This document shows positions 48,198 to 60,929 of a stretch of DNA of 62,794 nt, one piece after another. Where the stretch lies: assembly GCF_000485595.1 (NCBI RefSeq), contig NW_014577087.1, forward strand, positions 503,403-566,196, read 5' to 3'. Every line of letters starts with the position of its first letter. Position 1 is the first letter of the stretch. This stretch comes from Priapulus caudatus. Lineage: Eukaryota; Priapulida; Priapulimorpha; Priapulimorphida; Priapulidae. The notes under the pieces were generated by a model. That model was not told where the DNA came from. It was given only the letters and a program-made list of their open reading frames with translations, and did not search any database. The translations under genes and the position numbers were made by a program.

Positions 48198-49540
48198 CAT
48201 ACGCCTATACTAGTCGATAACGGCATACACTCGGTAGTATTAGTAGCGACCTATACAGAATGACGCTATTGCTCCTTGCATGCACAATATTTTCAGTGCT
48301 GTGTAGGAGTATAGTAGTAGCCATGTGTTTACTGTCCTAATAACGAACGATTATGTCACAGGTGACTTATGAAAACAATTCCGCGATGAGAGACGGATGG
48401 AGTTTGGAGATGACGGAGATGGAGAGAATTTCGATGAAAAATCATTAACAATTATAGTAATTAAAATTATATCGAATTAATCAAGTAAAATTAATGATTA
48501 ATTTTGAATTAATAATCATAATATATTAGATTAACATTATTTTAATGAATTAAATATTTTTTACAACATGCATAAATAATTTTAATTCGTTTTGCTTGTA
48601 AAACAAAACAATATTTCACATCTTGCGGAACACATATGTTGATTTATAGATATTTCTCAATTAAACCACATAGTATAGATATTTTATAGTTATCTCCATA
48701 GCATTCTCTCCGTGAATTGATAATAGTCGAAACGAAATCCTACTCACATCGAATAGGCCGAAGGCAATTTCATTAATTGCATTACATTGAGTTTAAATGC
48801 AGACCGGCAGGAGAAATAACAGCCGAAAGGTTTTTCTCGTAAAGCTGGCATGCAATCAACATTACTCTATTATCTGTGTTTTTTTCGTGTGCGCCCGTTT
48901 ATTGTTCTGGGATTTAAAGAGAGGCTTAGACTGGCATGGTTTACAAAATCAATCTAAACTACGCAACCTTTAACATACCTAACATGACAAAGATGGTGAG
49001 GATTAGTTACGTACAATCCTTTTTTCTTCCGCCGCCTCCCCTCTCTCTCTCCCTACATCTTCCTTCCTCGCAAATGCTCTATCGCTCACTCTCTTCCTCC
49101 CCCTTCTCTCCACATATATACATATATGTATATATATATACGTTAGGTACACACGGTATACGGCAGCATATTCTAACCGCGACCTTACTAGCTGTGAAGC
49201 CCGAGAATAAACGTTCTTTCTTGTTTACATTAATGAGAGGCGTCTTTGTCGAGCCGACAAAAAACACAGAACCCGATGCGTTGAATAGGGCCAGAACGTG
49301 ACGATTTGCATAGACATTGACGCGCGCTATCGCCTTGCCACCAATCAAAGCCACAGAGACAATACCATTACAAAGACACGACTGCCAGACTCCCCATAAC
49401 AGTTATAATGATTTAATTAATGACTTAATAAGGGACAAATATGGCTAGAGAGAGAGAGAGAGAGAGATGAAGGGGAGAGAAACAGAGCGAGGGAGATAAT
49501 GATTTAATTAATGACTTAATAAGGGACAAATATGGCTAGA
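47166..49540. other. Intergenic, no gene recognised
   Basis: AT-rich unique sequence with a (TA)n tract at 48154-48196, an A/T-only-like stretch at 48440-48570, a CT-rich tract at 49034-49115 and a duplicated segment beside the gap. Open frames are short and without family resemblance. Confidence 0.55.
49405..49540. repeat. Tandem duplication at the gap edge
   Basis: A 43-bp segment beginning ATGATTTAATTAATGACTTA and ending TATGGCTAGA occurs at about 49407-49449 and again at 49498-49540, separated by a GA microsatellite. The second copy runs into N. Confidence 0.85.
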
Positions 49541-50335
49541 NNNNNNNNNNNNNNNNNNNNNNNNNNNNNNNNNNNNNNNNNNNNNNNNNNNNNNNNNNNN
49601 NNNNNNNNNNNNNNNNNNNNNNNNNNNNNNNNNNNNNNNNNNNNNNNNNNNNNNNNNNNNNNNNNNNNNNNNNNNNNNNNNNNNNNNNNNNNNNNNNNNN
49701 NNNNNNNNNNNNNNNNNNNNNNNNNNNNNNNNNNNNNNNNNNNNNNNNNNNNNNNNNNNNNNNNNNNNNNNNNNNNNNNNNNNNNNNNNNNNNNNNNNNN
49801 NNNNNNNNNNNNNNNNNNNNNNNNNNNNNNNNNNNNNNNNNNNNNNNNNNNNNNNNNNNNNNNNNNNNNNNNNNNNNNNNNNNNNNNNNNNNNNNNNNNN
49901 NNNNNNNNNNNNNNNNNNNNNNNNNNNNNNNNNNNNNNNNNNNNNNNNNNNNNNNNNNNNNNNNNNNNNNNNNNNNNNNNNNNNNNNNNNNNNNNNNNNN
50001 NNNNNNNNNNNNNNNNNNNNNNNNNNNNNNNNNNNNNNNNNNNNNNNNNNNNNNNNNNNNNNNNNNNNNNNNNNNNNNNNNNNNNNNNNNNNNNNNNNNN
50101 NNNNNNNNNNNNNNNNNNNNNNNNNNNNNNNNNNNNNNNNNNNNNNNNNNNNNNNNNNNNNNNNNNNNNNNNNNNNNNNNNNNNNNNNNNNNNNNNNNNN
50201 NNNNNNNNNNNNNNNNNNNNNNNNNNNNNNNNNNNNNNNNNNNNNNNNNNNNNNNNNNNNNNNNNNNNNNNNNNNNNNNNNNNNNNNNNNNNNNNNNNNN
50301 NNNNNNNNNNNNNNNNNNNNNNNNNNNNNNNNNNN
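49541..50335. other. Assembly gap (795 N)
   Basis: Unresolved sequence flanked by a tandem duplication on the left and a CACG satellite on the right, so probably repeat. Confidence 0.99.
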
Positions 50336-50545
50336 CACGCACGCACGCACGTACTCACGCACGCACGCACTCACTTACGCACACACTCACTTACGCACGC
50401 ACGCACGCACGTACTCACGCACGCACGCACTCACTTACGCACACACTCACTTACGCACGCACGCACGCACGTACTCACGCACGCACGCACTCACTTACGC
50501 ACACACTCACTTACGCACGCACGCACGCACGCACGCACACCCTCT
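50336..50545. repeat. 60-bp higher-order repeat of CACG/CACT
   Basis: Three perfect copies of a 60-bp unit built of CACGCACGCACGTACTCACG, CACGCACTCACTTACGCACA and CACTCACTTACG follow the gap directly. Confidence 0.93.
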
Positions 50546-50881
50546 CACAATCGTGCATATAGACACGATCGCACGCCCACACGCACGCAGGCATGACTAC
50601 ATAAGATATGAGTAGAAACACACCGACAGAGAGAGAGAGGGGTGAGAGGGTACGCGGAAAAAGATAGTCAGAGACCGGCAATATGTTAGCGTTGTTTTGT
50701 GAGAGAAAATATGGAGAGACGGAGAGTAGCTAGTGGAGAGCACTATATATCAACGGATAGAGCGGAAGAAGTGTGAGAGAAAGACAGTGAGCGACACACA
50801 AAGCGAGATACACATGGAGCGGTAGATAGGGGGGATTAATGGAGAGGCAGAGAGCGAGGGAGAGCGATTGATACAGAGAGT

Positions 50882-50919
<38 letters not shown>

Positions 50920-51559
50920 CAGAGAGCGAGGGAGGTTTGCGATCGATGTGATCAGAGATCTGCATCACTACATCCGTACGACGAAAAAAAACTTTCGTCG
51001 GCGTCGACAGAGGCAGGCATGCGCCGATGACGCGTGTGACGTAGGCGGTCGCCCGCGCGCTCGCAGAGGCGTACCACTGCCTCGCCTACCTCCTCCCTCG
51101 GCTTACACCGCCAGAATATTTATAGCAGTACTAGTCCGTCTACACGCAGGTAAAGCAGCTCTACGCACCTCTACGCACTCCGCATATATACATTTACAAA
51201 CGTGTATATATACGCGAATCTATCTATACGCGCAGACGTATATAAATATAACACCTTACCGTTGACGTTATCCGAGAGGAGACTCTATACTGGCGGTGAT
51301 CACTTGTTGACATTGTCAACAACGCGCTGCCAAACAGAATCAATCTGTTCGTGTTCAACTGCGATTTTCTTTCCGTACCTAGCTGCTCTGCCGCAGTACA
51401 CACCGTGATCGCCAATTAACAGGTGAGTTGTTCGATGTGCTCAACAACATACAAACGTTGGTGTTTGTGTTATACCCTTTCGGTTATATTTATTATATAA
51501 CACTAATGGTTTCTTTCACTTCATCTGATGCTTTAAACTTTTGCGAAAAGCGTTTTTAT

Positions 51560-52080
51560 GTCGGAATTATAATCTAATCTTAATATTTCTATAATATAGT
51601 GGTATCGGCTGGTTATTAGCAAACAAAACGTAAATTCTCATTTATATTTATAATATAGTTTTGTTAACTTGTTATTCGGAAACCGACGGTCGATTCTGAT
51701 ATAGATTTATAATATAATTGTATCGTTACATATCAGTTATTCGAGGATGGTAGTTTACATAATAGATTTATAGTTGTGTCGTTACGTATCTGTTAATCGA
51801 GAATGATAGTTCACTTCTCATATAGATTTACAATATAGATGTATCCTTATATATTAGTTAGTCGAGAACCATGGCACGCTTCTCATATAGACCTATAATA
51901 TAACTGTATCTTTGTATATCAGTTATACGAAAATCATAGTTCAGTTCTCATACAAATTTATAATATTGTTGTTACGTTATATATCAGTTATTCGAGATTC
52001 ACAGTTCACTTCTCGAATAGATTTATAGTGTGTTTGTACCGGCATGTATCAGTAATCCGAGAACAAAGGTCCAGTTCTTA
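51560..52080. repeat. AT-rich minisatellite, unit about 62-65 bp, about eight copies
   Basis: Each unit carries CTCATATAGATTTATAATAT, then ATATCAGTTATTCGAGAA and a GTTCACTT-like end. Copies differ by about 20 percent, so the array is old. Confidence 0.8.
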
Positions 52081-52616
52081 CATTTAGTTATAATTATTAT
52101 ATTATATCATATATTTGTTATAAGGCTACAAAGAATACCGCGTTGTAGTTGATGCAGAGCATGTCACATGCACGCATGCCGTGAGTGTGTTTCTCTCTAT
52201 GGGGATTACGTATTATATTATGTATTTGTATTACGTATGTGAGAAAAGCGATTAGCGATGAGTGTCATTGGGTGTTTATGGAAACGTTCTTAATTTATAA
52301 TGTTATTGTGTTGCACTTAATAAATCGTATATGTAGACTAATATTGCTAGTATGCGGAATTGTTGTTGATCTTTGATCGATACCCCGCTCACAGTCGGTA
52401 TTAGTAACAGCGTTATTTTATCCTAACTTTACTTATAACAAAACAACTATTGCCTGGGTATCCGGGCAACATGGAGTTTTATGGACTGATAATCAAACAT
52501 GTGTCCGAGACCGACATTAATTTTCGTGGGCCACAAAACTCTATTTGTCCTTGCAACCTTACGTGAATTGTATACTATAATATATGTATACACACCTATA
52601 CTATATATAGGTCGAA

Positions 52617-52757
<141 letters not shown>

Positions 52758-55511
52758 ACGTAATTTGCCGCTTAAAAAAACACAGCAATAGCCTCTCATT
52801 CCACTTGTCGTGGAACGTGTGCTGTGTCAATCATGTGTTGAGATGTACATATATTGCCATAGATCTATGAATTAAAAATTATCCCCGAAACGCAAAGAAT
52901 TACTCAAGGCCGGGAGTGTTGGGCTACGGAGGTCAACGTTATTACTCCATGGTAAACGTGTGCAGCGCGCGCACCCTGGTGAGCTATTGTCCAGCGTACG
53001 TCGCGTCGCATTGCTCTGTATTGAAATCTAAGCGTGTGATCGCATCTCCCGTGGGCAAGATGCGACAGTGAGTGAATGCGCGCGAACTTACCTCACAGAG
53101 CGATAGCACGGGAGTACCGAGCAATGTAGCCTGTACGTAGCTAACAGAAGAACAGCTTATTTGTTAATAATCAAATCTGCAGCACGACTGTTCTTGCGCT
53201 CGTAGAAAGATCACAAGTAACAGGAAAAAGATTCAACGGCGATTCGCTCTTCGTGCACGTAGGTTTCGTCGATATTTACGGGATACGATCTGGCATTCAG
53301 GCGCTCTCGGGCACTCTCAATCTGACATTTACAGGTGATGCGAGGCCTACACGTAAACTCTAGCCGAAGATAGGCGTGCAACACGTTTGATTATTGTATG
53401 TACGAGTAGAGCATCCCCAAAAATAATAACGTGTAATGTGAGCAGTCCGTTAGAAACCGTGGGCGCGTAAGCGCTGTCAATCACAGAGGGGCGGAGTTCT
53501 GAGCCAAACAAAGAGTGAGGGAGATTAGTTAAATTCCAGGGGTTAGTTGCCAGAAACAAAATTACCCTTAACATTGGTTTCAATCTCTCGCGGACCGTCG
53601 ACAGATTTTGGTTTCATAAAGCCATCACAAAAACTGCTTGGATTGCTAATTCACGATATTACGACGTTTCTGTCAACAGTCTAATCAAAAAAGTTAATAT
53701 TAGGACCAAGAACCTATATTGGAACTTATATATTAGAACTAATATTGTTCATCACAACTGGCCCCAAATCTTTTCGCTTTATATTCTTTAGTCCTTTTAT
53801 CTTGCCCATATCCCTCCCCCGGTCAGCCGGACCGGCGATGATATGCGGCTAGGTCGTTTCAGTCTTCTCTAAATTTCTCAGACTTTACTCTTCTCTACCT
53901 TATAGCTCAACCTCGAGTTCACGGTGTGTATTGTCCACGCTAACACATATTGAGCGGTCCTCACCATAGTGACTTCATCGGCTGTGGCGGTCTTCTTCTA
54001 GTTGGGTAAGAGATATGACTCCATTCGACATGACTCATGTACTACCATACACCTGCATGCGCACTTGGTCAGAATCTTTCAACAAATTAGTATATAGGTA
54101 CTACTAATTTTCTCATTACTATATGTATAATTAAGAAGTTGAAGCCTCTCTCGCTCACTAGTACGCAAAGCTGACCTTTTTGCTGACACCGAGGGTGGTC
54201 ACTGCCAAAGTTTTTCGTGTTCTCTAGATGGCTAGCCACCTCCGACCTGAATGTTTCGATGCTCTCATGTACTCTCATGCTCCCTGGTAGCTTCCAGGAA
54301 GAGTTTGCGGAGAAGGGGTACATGTAATATATATCGTATATTATATAAATATAGTATAATTTGGGCGCGCGAATTACATTTCTGCCATCGTCTCCTGACG
54401 TCGCGGCTTGTACCAGGAGAGCCGTTAACGTACCCAGGAAAACGTTTTTTTGCGCTTCCCTGTACGTCCAGACGTTCGACTCTTGTGCAGTCTGTCCATG
54501 ATTTTGTTCCGAACCTTTAAAGGGTTTTTTATTATTTCTAATGGAAACAAAAATTTGCAGAACGGGCATACTCATCTGGATATCCGAGATCTAAATTAAA
54601 AAGCCATCGCCCTCTGACTCCCAGCCTGTCCCATGAGGACTGGTAAGTACTCTTTACCCCTGGTCCCCTAGTTCTTTACAGCTTAGTCTTACTCTACCTG
54701 CATCGTCGAGTTACTTTCCTTATGGCCGGGCCTGTATTCTGTCACGTCGTCGGTAACTCGGTTGCGATAAGTAGCGAAGTGTGTTTTGTTTATCTGCTGT
54801 AGGTGCATCTCTCCTAGTGACTATGCTAAGCGAATATCACTACCTCGAAAAAAATGGTGACAATGCAATCAACAAAATGCGATAAAATGCAAGGTGTAAT
54901 GAAATGAGAAAAAACGTGTAAAACAAGTCGTAGTCACAAAATGAAACGTATAAAGTGTTGTTGGTGAAGCATGTTTGTTAGCGAAAACACGCTTTTTACC
55001 GTCTCGTTTGTTTGATCTCATTCACACTATTTACCTATACATAACGGGGTCAAGCGTGCGCATACATAGACAACAAATAGTCCGTGCTCGATATAAAAAC
55101 TTAACCATGCGATGCATGCGCGTAGTCAGGGAATATTATCAGATATCTGGCAAATCTGGGAATAAATTCCTTACCAAGAACTTTCTTCACCAATGTGTTT
55201 GTAAAGGTGTCTACTAACATATTTCAAAAGATTTAAATTCAACCCCCGTAGGACAACCCGTGACAGCTGCTGAAAGTTGGGGTACCCGGAACGTTATCCG
55301 GGAAAAATTGAATTTTTTTTATTCTGCCTTAAGCAGCTTGTGAGGGGTCAAACTAGGGGTTTTTCATGATTCTGAATTGATTGCAAGCATTTGTTTTGCA
55401 CCAAAACCACTCCTTGTCAGAAAAACGGCAACACCCACTTTTTCCGCTCGTCGCAAACCTATTTTTGGGTGAAATAAAACATTGTTGGGTGCATGTAAGT
55501 TAAAAAGTTGC

Positions 55512-55517
55512 TTTATT
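55512..55517 (-). terminator. Polyadenylation signal for the minus-strand CXC fragment
   Basis: TTTATT on the plus strand gives AATAAA on the minus strand, about 60 bp after the stop of the CXC fragment. Confidence 0.45.
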
Positions 55518-55573
55518 AGTTTATTTCAATTTCTCGAATACTCGTTTGAAACTGCTCCACAATGTCAAATGCC

Positions 55574-55878
55574 TCAGGAGTCAAGGTCTGTGTCTTCTCC
55601 AGGCTCTACATCATCATGGATACAGTTCTTGCACAAAATGTCATTGCAACTTCCGCATGCTGAGATGCACTTGACACCATTCTTCTTGCAGCTGCACCGT
55701 CAGTTGCTGCAATCTCCATTACAATTGCAGCTCGTGAACTGAAGCAGCTCCTCAGGAGCCATGGGGTCTACTGTTGGAACCGGCTCATAACCATTATTCC
55801 CTACCGTCCATCCATAGTCACTGGGGTCCAAAGACATGAGTTTAATTAAAGTCACCTCTCCAGCGCCACCTTTGGCAG
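55574..55878 (-). pseudogene. C-terminal CXC-type Cys-rich tail of a multi-copy invertebrate protein (fragment)
   Basis: On the minus strand one frame reads LMSLDPSDYGWTVGNNGYEP, PMAPEELLQFTSCNCNGDCS, a TGA (55703-55701), then RCSCKKNGVKCISACGSCND and CKNC before a stop at 55574. The pattern DPxxxGW...APEELLxxxxCxC...CSCRKxGxxCxxxCGxCxxxxCxN is the usual ending of a family of repeated uncharacterised proteins that I recall from corals, molluscs and lancelets. In intact members it follows the core now found on the opposite strand (55838-58204). Confidence 0.7.
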
Positions 55879-58204
55879 ATAATCAGACAGCAGCTGTCAA
55901 CCGGGTGAAGTTGAAGACACTCGACAAGGCTAAGATCCTGAAGGCAGCTAAAGTGAAGCTTCTTCCATTCAAAAACAGGAAACAGATAGGGATAAACACC
56001 ATCACGTTTCTTCCTATCGCTGACCTCTCAACGACACAAAACCAGCCACTCCTCTCTCCGGGAGACACGCTCTGGGCAGCAGGGTGGGTGATCAAAGCCC
56101 AAGATTCCGAGTTCCAGCACTCCAACTGGAATGGCTGGATGAAGAGGATTCATGTTGATGATGCCAAGCAGAGCACGCAGGTCGACTTCCTCCCGGTCAT
56201 TGATGGTGACCCAAATGACCACAGGACCATCTTCACCACTCTCAAAGAGTGCATGCGGCTCTCCGGGGACAAAGTTGCCATAGTGACCTTTGATCTCCCC
56301 ATCTGGCTCAAGGCTGTGGATATTATAAAGCAGGCGAATCTACCAATCATTCCAAGGTGAGGGCACTGTGTGTGTGGAGGGGGGGGGGTGCGTAGTTAGG
56401 TTAGGTAATGTTAGGTTAGGTTTTGTATGGTTTAATCAGTTTTGGTGTAATCAACTGTTGGTTTAAATTTATTTTGGTGTAAAGTACTTTTGGTGTTAAC
56501 ATTTTAAGGTTAAACAGCCCGACTCCTGTGCGGGCACATACTCAAGCATTACTAAACTGAGACTTAGCCATCATATGTTATTGCAGGTTTGAATATTGAA
56601 GAATTTCTGTAATTTTAACTATTGATTTCATTTTTCTCTTCTCTCTCTTCAGGTTGGGTGGGTTTCACCTGCTAAAATCATACCTCTGGTCTTTGGGTAA
56701 TATCATGGATGATTCTGGACTCCTAGAGTTGATCCAGCTGATCTATTCAGGGAGTATGACGGTCGACCACATCCTGAATAGAAAGTGTTTTGACAAGGCG
56801 ATCCGCGCTCACCTCCTGATAGATGCAGCCATCCTTCAGTACGTCACGAAACACGCCTTCACTGAGGAGGAACCTGCTAAAATAACGACCTTCATGGAGA
56901 AGGTAGCTGATGGGAAGATGGGAGCCACACATAGCACCAACAGTTGCAGTGTTTAAACAGAGATTTGAAGAAACTTTCGAAAGACTCGCCGAGGGAAAAA
57001 AAACGCCTGCACTCTGGGTGCAGTACGACTACATGGTCGATGTCCTCAAGATCTTCATCAAAACTGAACGGCTTGCAGACCACGACGGGCACCTGTCCTG
57101 TATTGTTACTAGGATGCTGGACACCTTTGCAGCTGCGGGGCATCATCAATACGCCAAGGGCGCACGGCTGTATTGTTAGCTGATGAAGCAACTCAAAACT
57201 TCGCCTGGATACAAGGAGACCTTAGAAAGTTTCACTGCCCCATGGGAACCACGTTGTTTGTTATTCTTGCCATGATTAGTCTGGCACCTGGTGTGACATC
57301 TTTATCAAGCAGAGACTGATGAAGGCGGCCAAATCAGAAGGTGGGTTGAGCAGAGGGAGGATGAGGAATTGCGATTCTGGCCACAAGTGCTGGGTCCAAA
57401 CCCTCAACCACTTCTCGGATGTCAACCAGCGCATGGAGGAAGGTGTCAAGAAACATGGTCCACTCCACAAAAACCTTGCCAAAACACGGATGAAGCGAGA
57501 TGCTGAAGCGATTGGACTTGCCCTCAAATGGGTCGAAGAGAACAACCCCTTCGACCCTGACCAAGACAAGCAGTTGCTTGTGTTCTTCTCAACAGGGTTC
57601 ACAAGCAATGCAGATGACGCAGTCAACGCTGAGAGAACGGCTAAAGTAGGGGGGGGGGAGATGCAGATAAAACTGGACGGACAGTCAGTGACATCGACCA
57701 TGGAGGTGAAGTTCAAGGTACAGGCCCTGTCATCGCTCAGAAAGCTTCCCAAGGTCAATGAGAAGAAGATTCACCTAAACTCACTCAAGTTGTTCAACCG
57801 ACTGATAATTTTCGCCCAACGGGATATGACAGTCGAGACAAGCTTAGAGTATGAGCTGACTCCCTTTCCCTTGTCCTTGTTCAGCAACAAAGATCAGACA
57901 ATGAACAAGGCGAACAAGGCAGGCTTTTCCAAGACTAGCCTGAAGGAGTTGACTGATCCGCTTGAACCCCCTGACCAAGCCTGCTCCAGTCTGGTGGTTG
58001 ATGGCGGATGGCTTCTCTACATGGTGAAGTGGGAACAAGGTCAGACTTGGCAGGAGATTGACGACAGTTACCTGAGCTATGTGCAGTGTCTTGGCAGTCG
58101 CTCTCAGAAGATCACTGTGGTCTTTGATGGCTATAGCAGCTCGCCAAAAGATCACGACCACATCCGGCGTACCAATAACTCATGCTGTGATCTACGGATT
58201 CAAC
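55836..58204 (+). pseudogene. Core of the same multi-copy protein family (PIN/FEN1-like), decayed
   Basis: Blocks in order: 55836-56356 (KIGINTITFLP-like, LSPGDTLWAAGWVIKAQD, FQHSNWNGWM, VTFDLPIWLKAVDIIKQANL); a 296-bp GT-AG intron (56357-56652) joining IIPR to LGGFHLLKSY; 56653-57176 with a one-base frameshift near 56925; a stop at 57177-57179 where CAG would be expected; a region with several frameshifts (57180-57297); then an intact block 57298-58204 (KCWVQTLNHFSDVNQRMEE, VVDGGWLLYMVKW, VVFDGY, RRTNNSCC). The DGG and VFDGY motifs resemble the N and I regions of PIN-like/FEN1 nucleases; that reading is inference. Homology stops at PCSK (58204), before the C-terminal third normally present. 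Confidence 0.75.
56357..56652 (+). other. Retained spliceosomal intron inside the decayed family member
   Basis: AG|GTGAGG and CTCTCTTCAG|G bracket 296 bp of non-coding sequence, and removing it restores IIPR-LGGFH. The presence of an intron argues that this copy arose by DNA-level duplication rather than by retroposition of an mRNA. Confidence 0.7.
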
Positions 58205-58205
58205 C

Positions 58206-60584
58206 GTGTTCCAAGCTAGTGTGCTTGCTTCATTTCGAGCTGAAGTCCATTGCCGTACTAGACGCTTCTCGCAGAAAATTTAAAATCGAATCGCGAGTGT
58301 GTCAATATAGTTCCACGCCACGTTTTTTCTTACGTGCGCCTTCTGTCATAAATATTCCGATAGCACAAGTCAAACAAATGCCTCGCACGCAGTGATCTCA
58401 CAACGCGTTGCTGAATTGCTGTGATCAATACGGCGTTATAACGGCCAGCACTCAATTATTTTTCCACTCTTATCATCGACAAACAAGGAGAACTCCTGAA
58501 AGGTGTATAATTAAATGTCATTAAAACATTGCGGAACATGTGTGCGCGTGTGAACGTGTAGACGTTTTATTAGACGCGTTTTGTAATAGATGGATACAAA
58601 CGCGTGCTTGAACGATGTTAGACGAAAATTTGCCGAAGATAATCATGGAATAATGCACCGTGTAGCGTTCGTCGGTTCAAACAGGTGAAGTGCCTTAGGC
58701 GCTCAGAAAGGCGGGGGAGTGCCTGTACACGCGTAATGATAAGTCACGTTGTCCTAACAGTATAATTATAGACAAAGCGGGCGCAAGTTTTCGCAACTGA
58801 ATTTTATAAAATACAAAAAAACGATTGCGGTAAATTTGATAACGTCGAGTAACCGGAATCTTACGCGCGTGCTGCCTGCAATCAAAGCAGGTTAAATGTC
58901 TAATATACGAAACGATGATTAAGTGGGCAATTGTGGTTATATGACGTTAGAATGATATGTTATGATGTTTAAGTAAGCCACTTCCCACCCAAACGTGCAC
59001 TTACACGCAGACACACACACACGCTCACACACACGCAGACGCACACGCAACGCACACGCACACGCACACGACCAACCACGCACACGCATACGCATACGCA
59101 CGCGCCACGCGCGACGCATCACCACCTCGCGCACGCACGGACGTGCGCCACACGCACGAGCACTACGCAAGGCGCACGCGCAGCGCCCCACGACGCGCAG
59201 CGCGCAGCGCGCAGCACGCACAACGACACGCGCACACGCAACACGCACACGACCCACACCGCACCAGGGCAACACACCAACCACACACATCACCACATAC
59301 CCATACCCTCCCCACGCCACACTCACTGCACCTGCAGTCACCAACACACCCGCCCCCCGGTGCTATGGGGACACAGGAAATTGCGAGAAGAAGGGGCTGC
59401 TAAAGGTAATGTAGGAAAACACACATCAACCAGACACGCGGCAAGACACACACACGACACACACACACACACAGCTACACACACACACACACACACAAAG
59501 GATCCACGCGGCGACGTGCGAGTAGATGGCGTCATGCCACGCGCAACGGAATCAATCAGTGAATTATATGTAAATGCAGTGTTCAACAACGTTAGCTTTC
59601 CACGCACTCGGGTTCTTTGATACAGCTATGAACATTTTTGTGGCAACTATCCGATTGGTCGTTAAACGTCAGGTGACGCGCTGCCCGAAATCCAGAACGC
59701 ATAAAAAAAAAAACCGAATTCCAGAGGACCTCGGACGCTTACTTGCGTGTTTGGCGCGCACTCATTCCATTTTAAAGAAAAGTCTCACACCCGACTGGTC
59801 ATTTGTCATAATTGATTACAACGAATATGATTAATCAATTTAATTAAGTTATAATAAAATTAACTCCGTTAATTTAGAACTTAGGCGGCAAAATAGCTAG
59901 CTAGCCGGTCGCGCGCTCGCAACCTTCTGTAAGCAAAGGTGAGCGTGCGTTCTGCAAGTGGTAATTTACGGGTGCAATCATGACGAAGCGCGGTTTCGCG
60001 GTTAGATCTCGGCCGCCGCCGCGACTTAATTACTTCTGGTGTCAAGGCCGGCCTCACAACAAGCGGGGAGTGCGACAACAAATCGCGGCAGCGTGCTCTA
60101 ATCTCCTCTCTCCTGCTTCGACAATCAATACGTGTGCGCCTGTGTCATTACAGTGCGGTGATCGTCTCACGTGTTCTAGCTGGAAACTATATTAACTTAA
60201 ATGTCGATTTGTGATTTGCCGTGCGCGGCGTGTATGCGTGTGCGCTGAGTGCCTGTGTTCGCGTAGGTGAGTGTTTACTTGAAAAAAAGTAATTAGACGA
60301 TCAAGAGAAGAATAAGAAAATATGTTCCGATAATGCCTATGGCTGACCTGAGGTAGAAAATGAGTGAAAAGTGCAAAATTGCAACGTCGCTTATAGACGG
60401 TGTTTTCTCTAAAAATAGGTATAGTACAGCACGACGGAAAAGTAAAGAACAACAGAATACTATAACCGATACTGTGTAATTTATTCTAACAGAATGAATT
60501 GATGCGATATATGTTTATTTAAATGTTGTTAATATAACGTTTAAGTGCATTTAAATAAGCTAACCTGCACTTTTTAATTTCTAG
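58206..60584. other. Intergenic, AC-rich, no secure gene
   Basis: Holds CA/CG repeats (59005-59330 and 59420-59500), A-T rich sequence and a CpG-richer stretch (59880-60265) ending in a donor-like GTAG|GTGAGT at 60267. A 68-nt segment 59338-59405 with good splice borders encodes RCYGDTGNCEKKGLLK but cannot be assigned. Confidence 0.45.
59005..59330. repeat. CA/CG-rich degenerate microsatellite
   Basis: Imperfect ACACGCAC, CGCACACG and GCGCAGCGCGC runs; long open frames on both strands are artefacts. Confidence 0.85.
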
Positions 60585-60714
60585 AGTCAACGTCGGAGAA
60601 TGTCACAGTCGCACTCGTATGCAAGCAACCACCTGCGCATACAGTTACACATGATGCAGAAATCACAGATGCTTACATACTGCGATGGAAACACAGAAAT
60701 CCAGTCTATCTCAG
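60585..60714 (+). CDS. Possible first coding exon of a gene leaving the window
   Basis: Bounded by TTAATTTCTAG| and a GT at 60715 (CTCA|GTAAGC), with an ATG at 60600 (GGAGAATGT) reading MSQSHSYASNHLRIQLHMMQ and KSQMLTYCDGNTEIQSIS. A donor-type GTGAGT 320 bp upstream could end a non-coding first exon. A second frame is also open (STSENVTVALVCKQPP...), so the frame is not certain, and I recognise no family. Confidence 0.22.
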
Positions 60715-60727
60715 TAAGCATGGCGAT

Positions 60728-60818
60728 TTCTCTATCTATTTAATCTATTTATTCTATTTATGTTCATTTATCTATCTAATGTATCTATATACTCTATCTA
60801 TCATATCTCTATCTATCG

Positions 60819-60854
<36 letters not shown>

Positions 60855-60896
60855 CTATTCTATCTATCTATCTATCTATCTATTATCTTGCTATCT

Positions 60897-60929
<33 letters not shown>

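Noticed and set aside
54087-54575. 162-codon minus-strand frame
   Set aside because: No recognisable family, contains an AT-microsatellite segment in the middle, and no splice or start support. Left unassigned rather than called a gene.
59338-59405. Exon-like segment encoding RCYGDTGNCEKKGLLK
   Set aside because: Good borders but only 68 nt, embedded in AC-rich repeat and without partner exons or recognisable homology; noted only as a hint.
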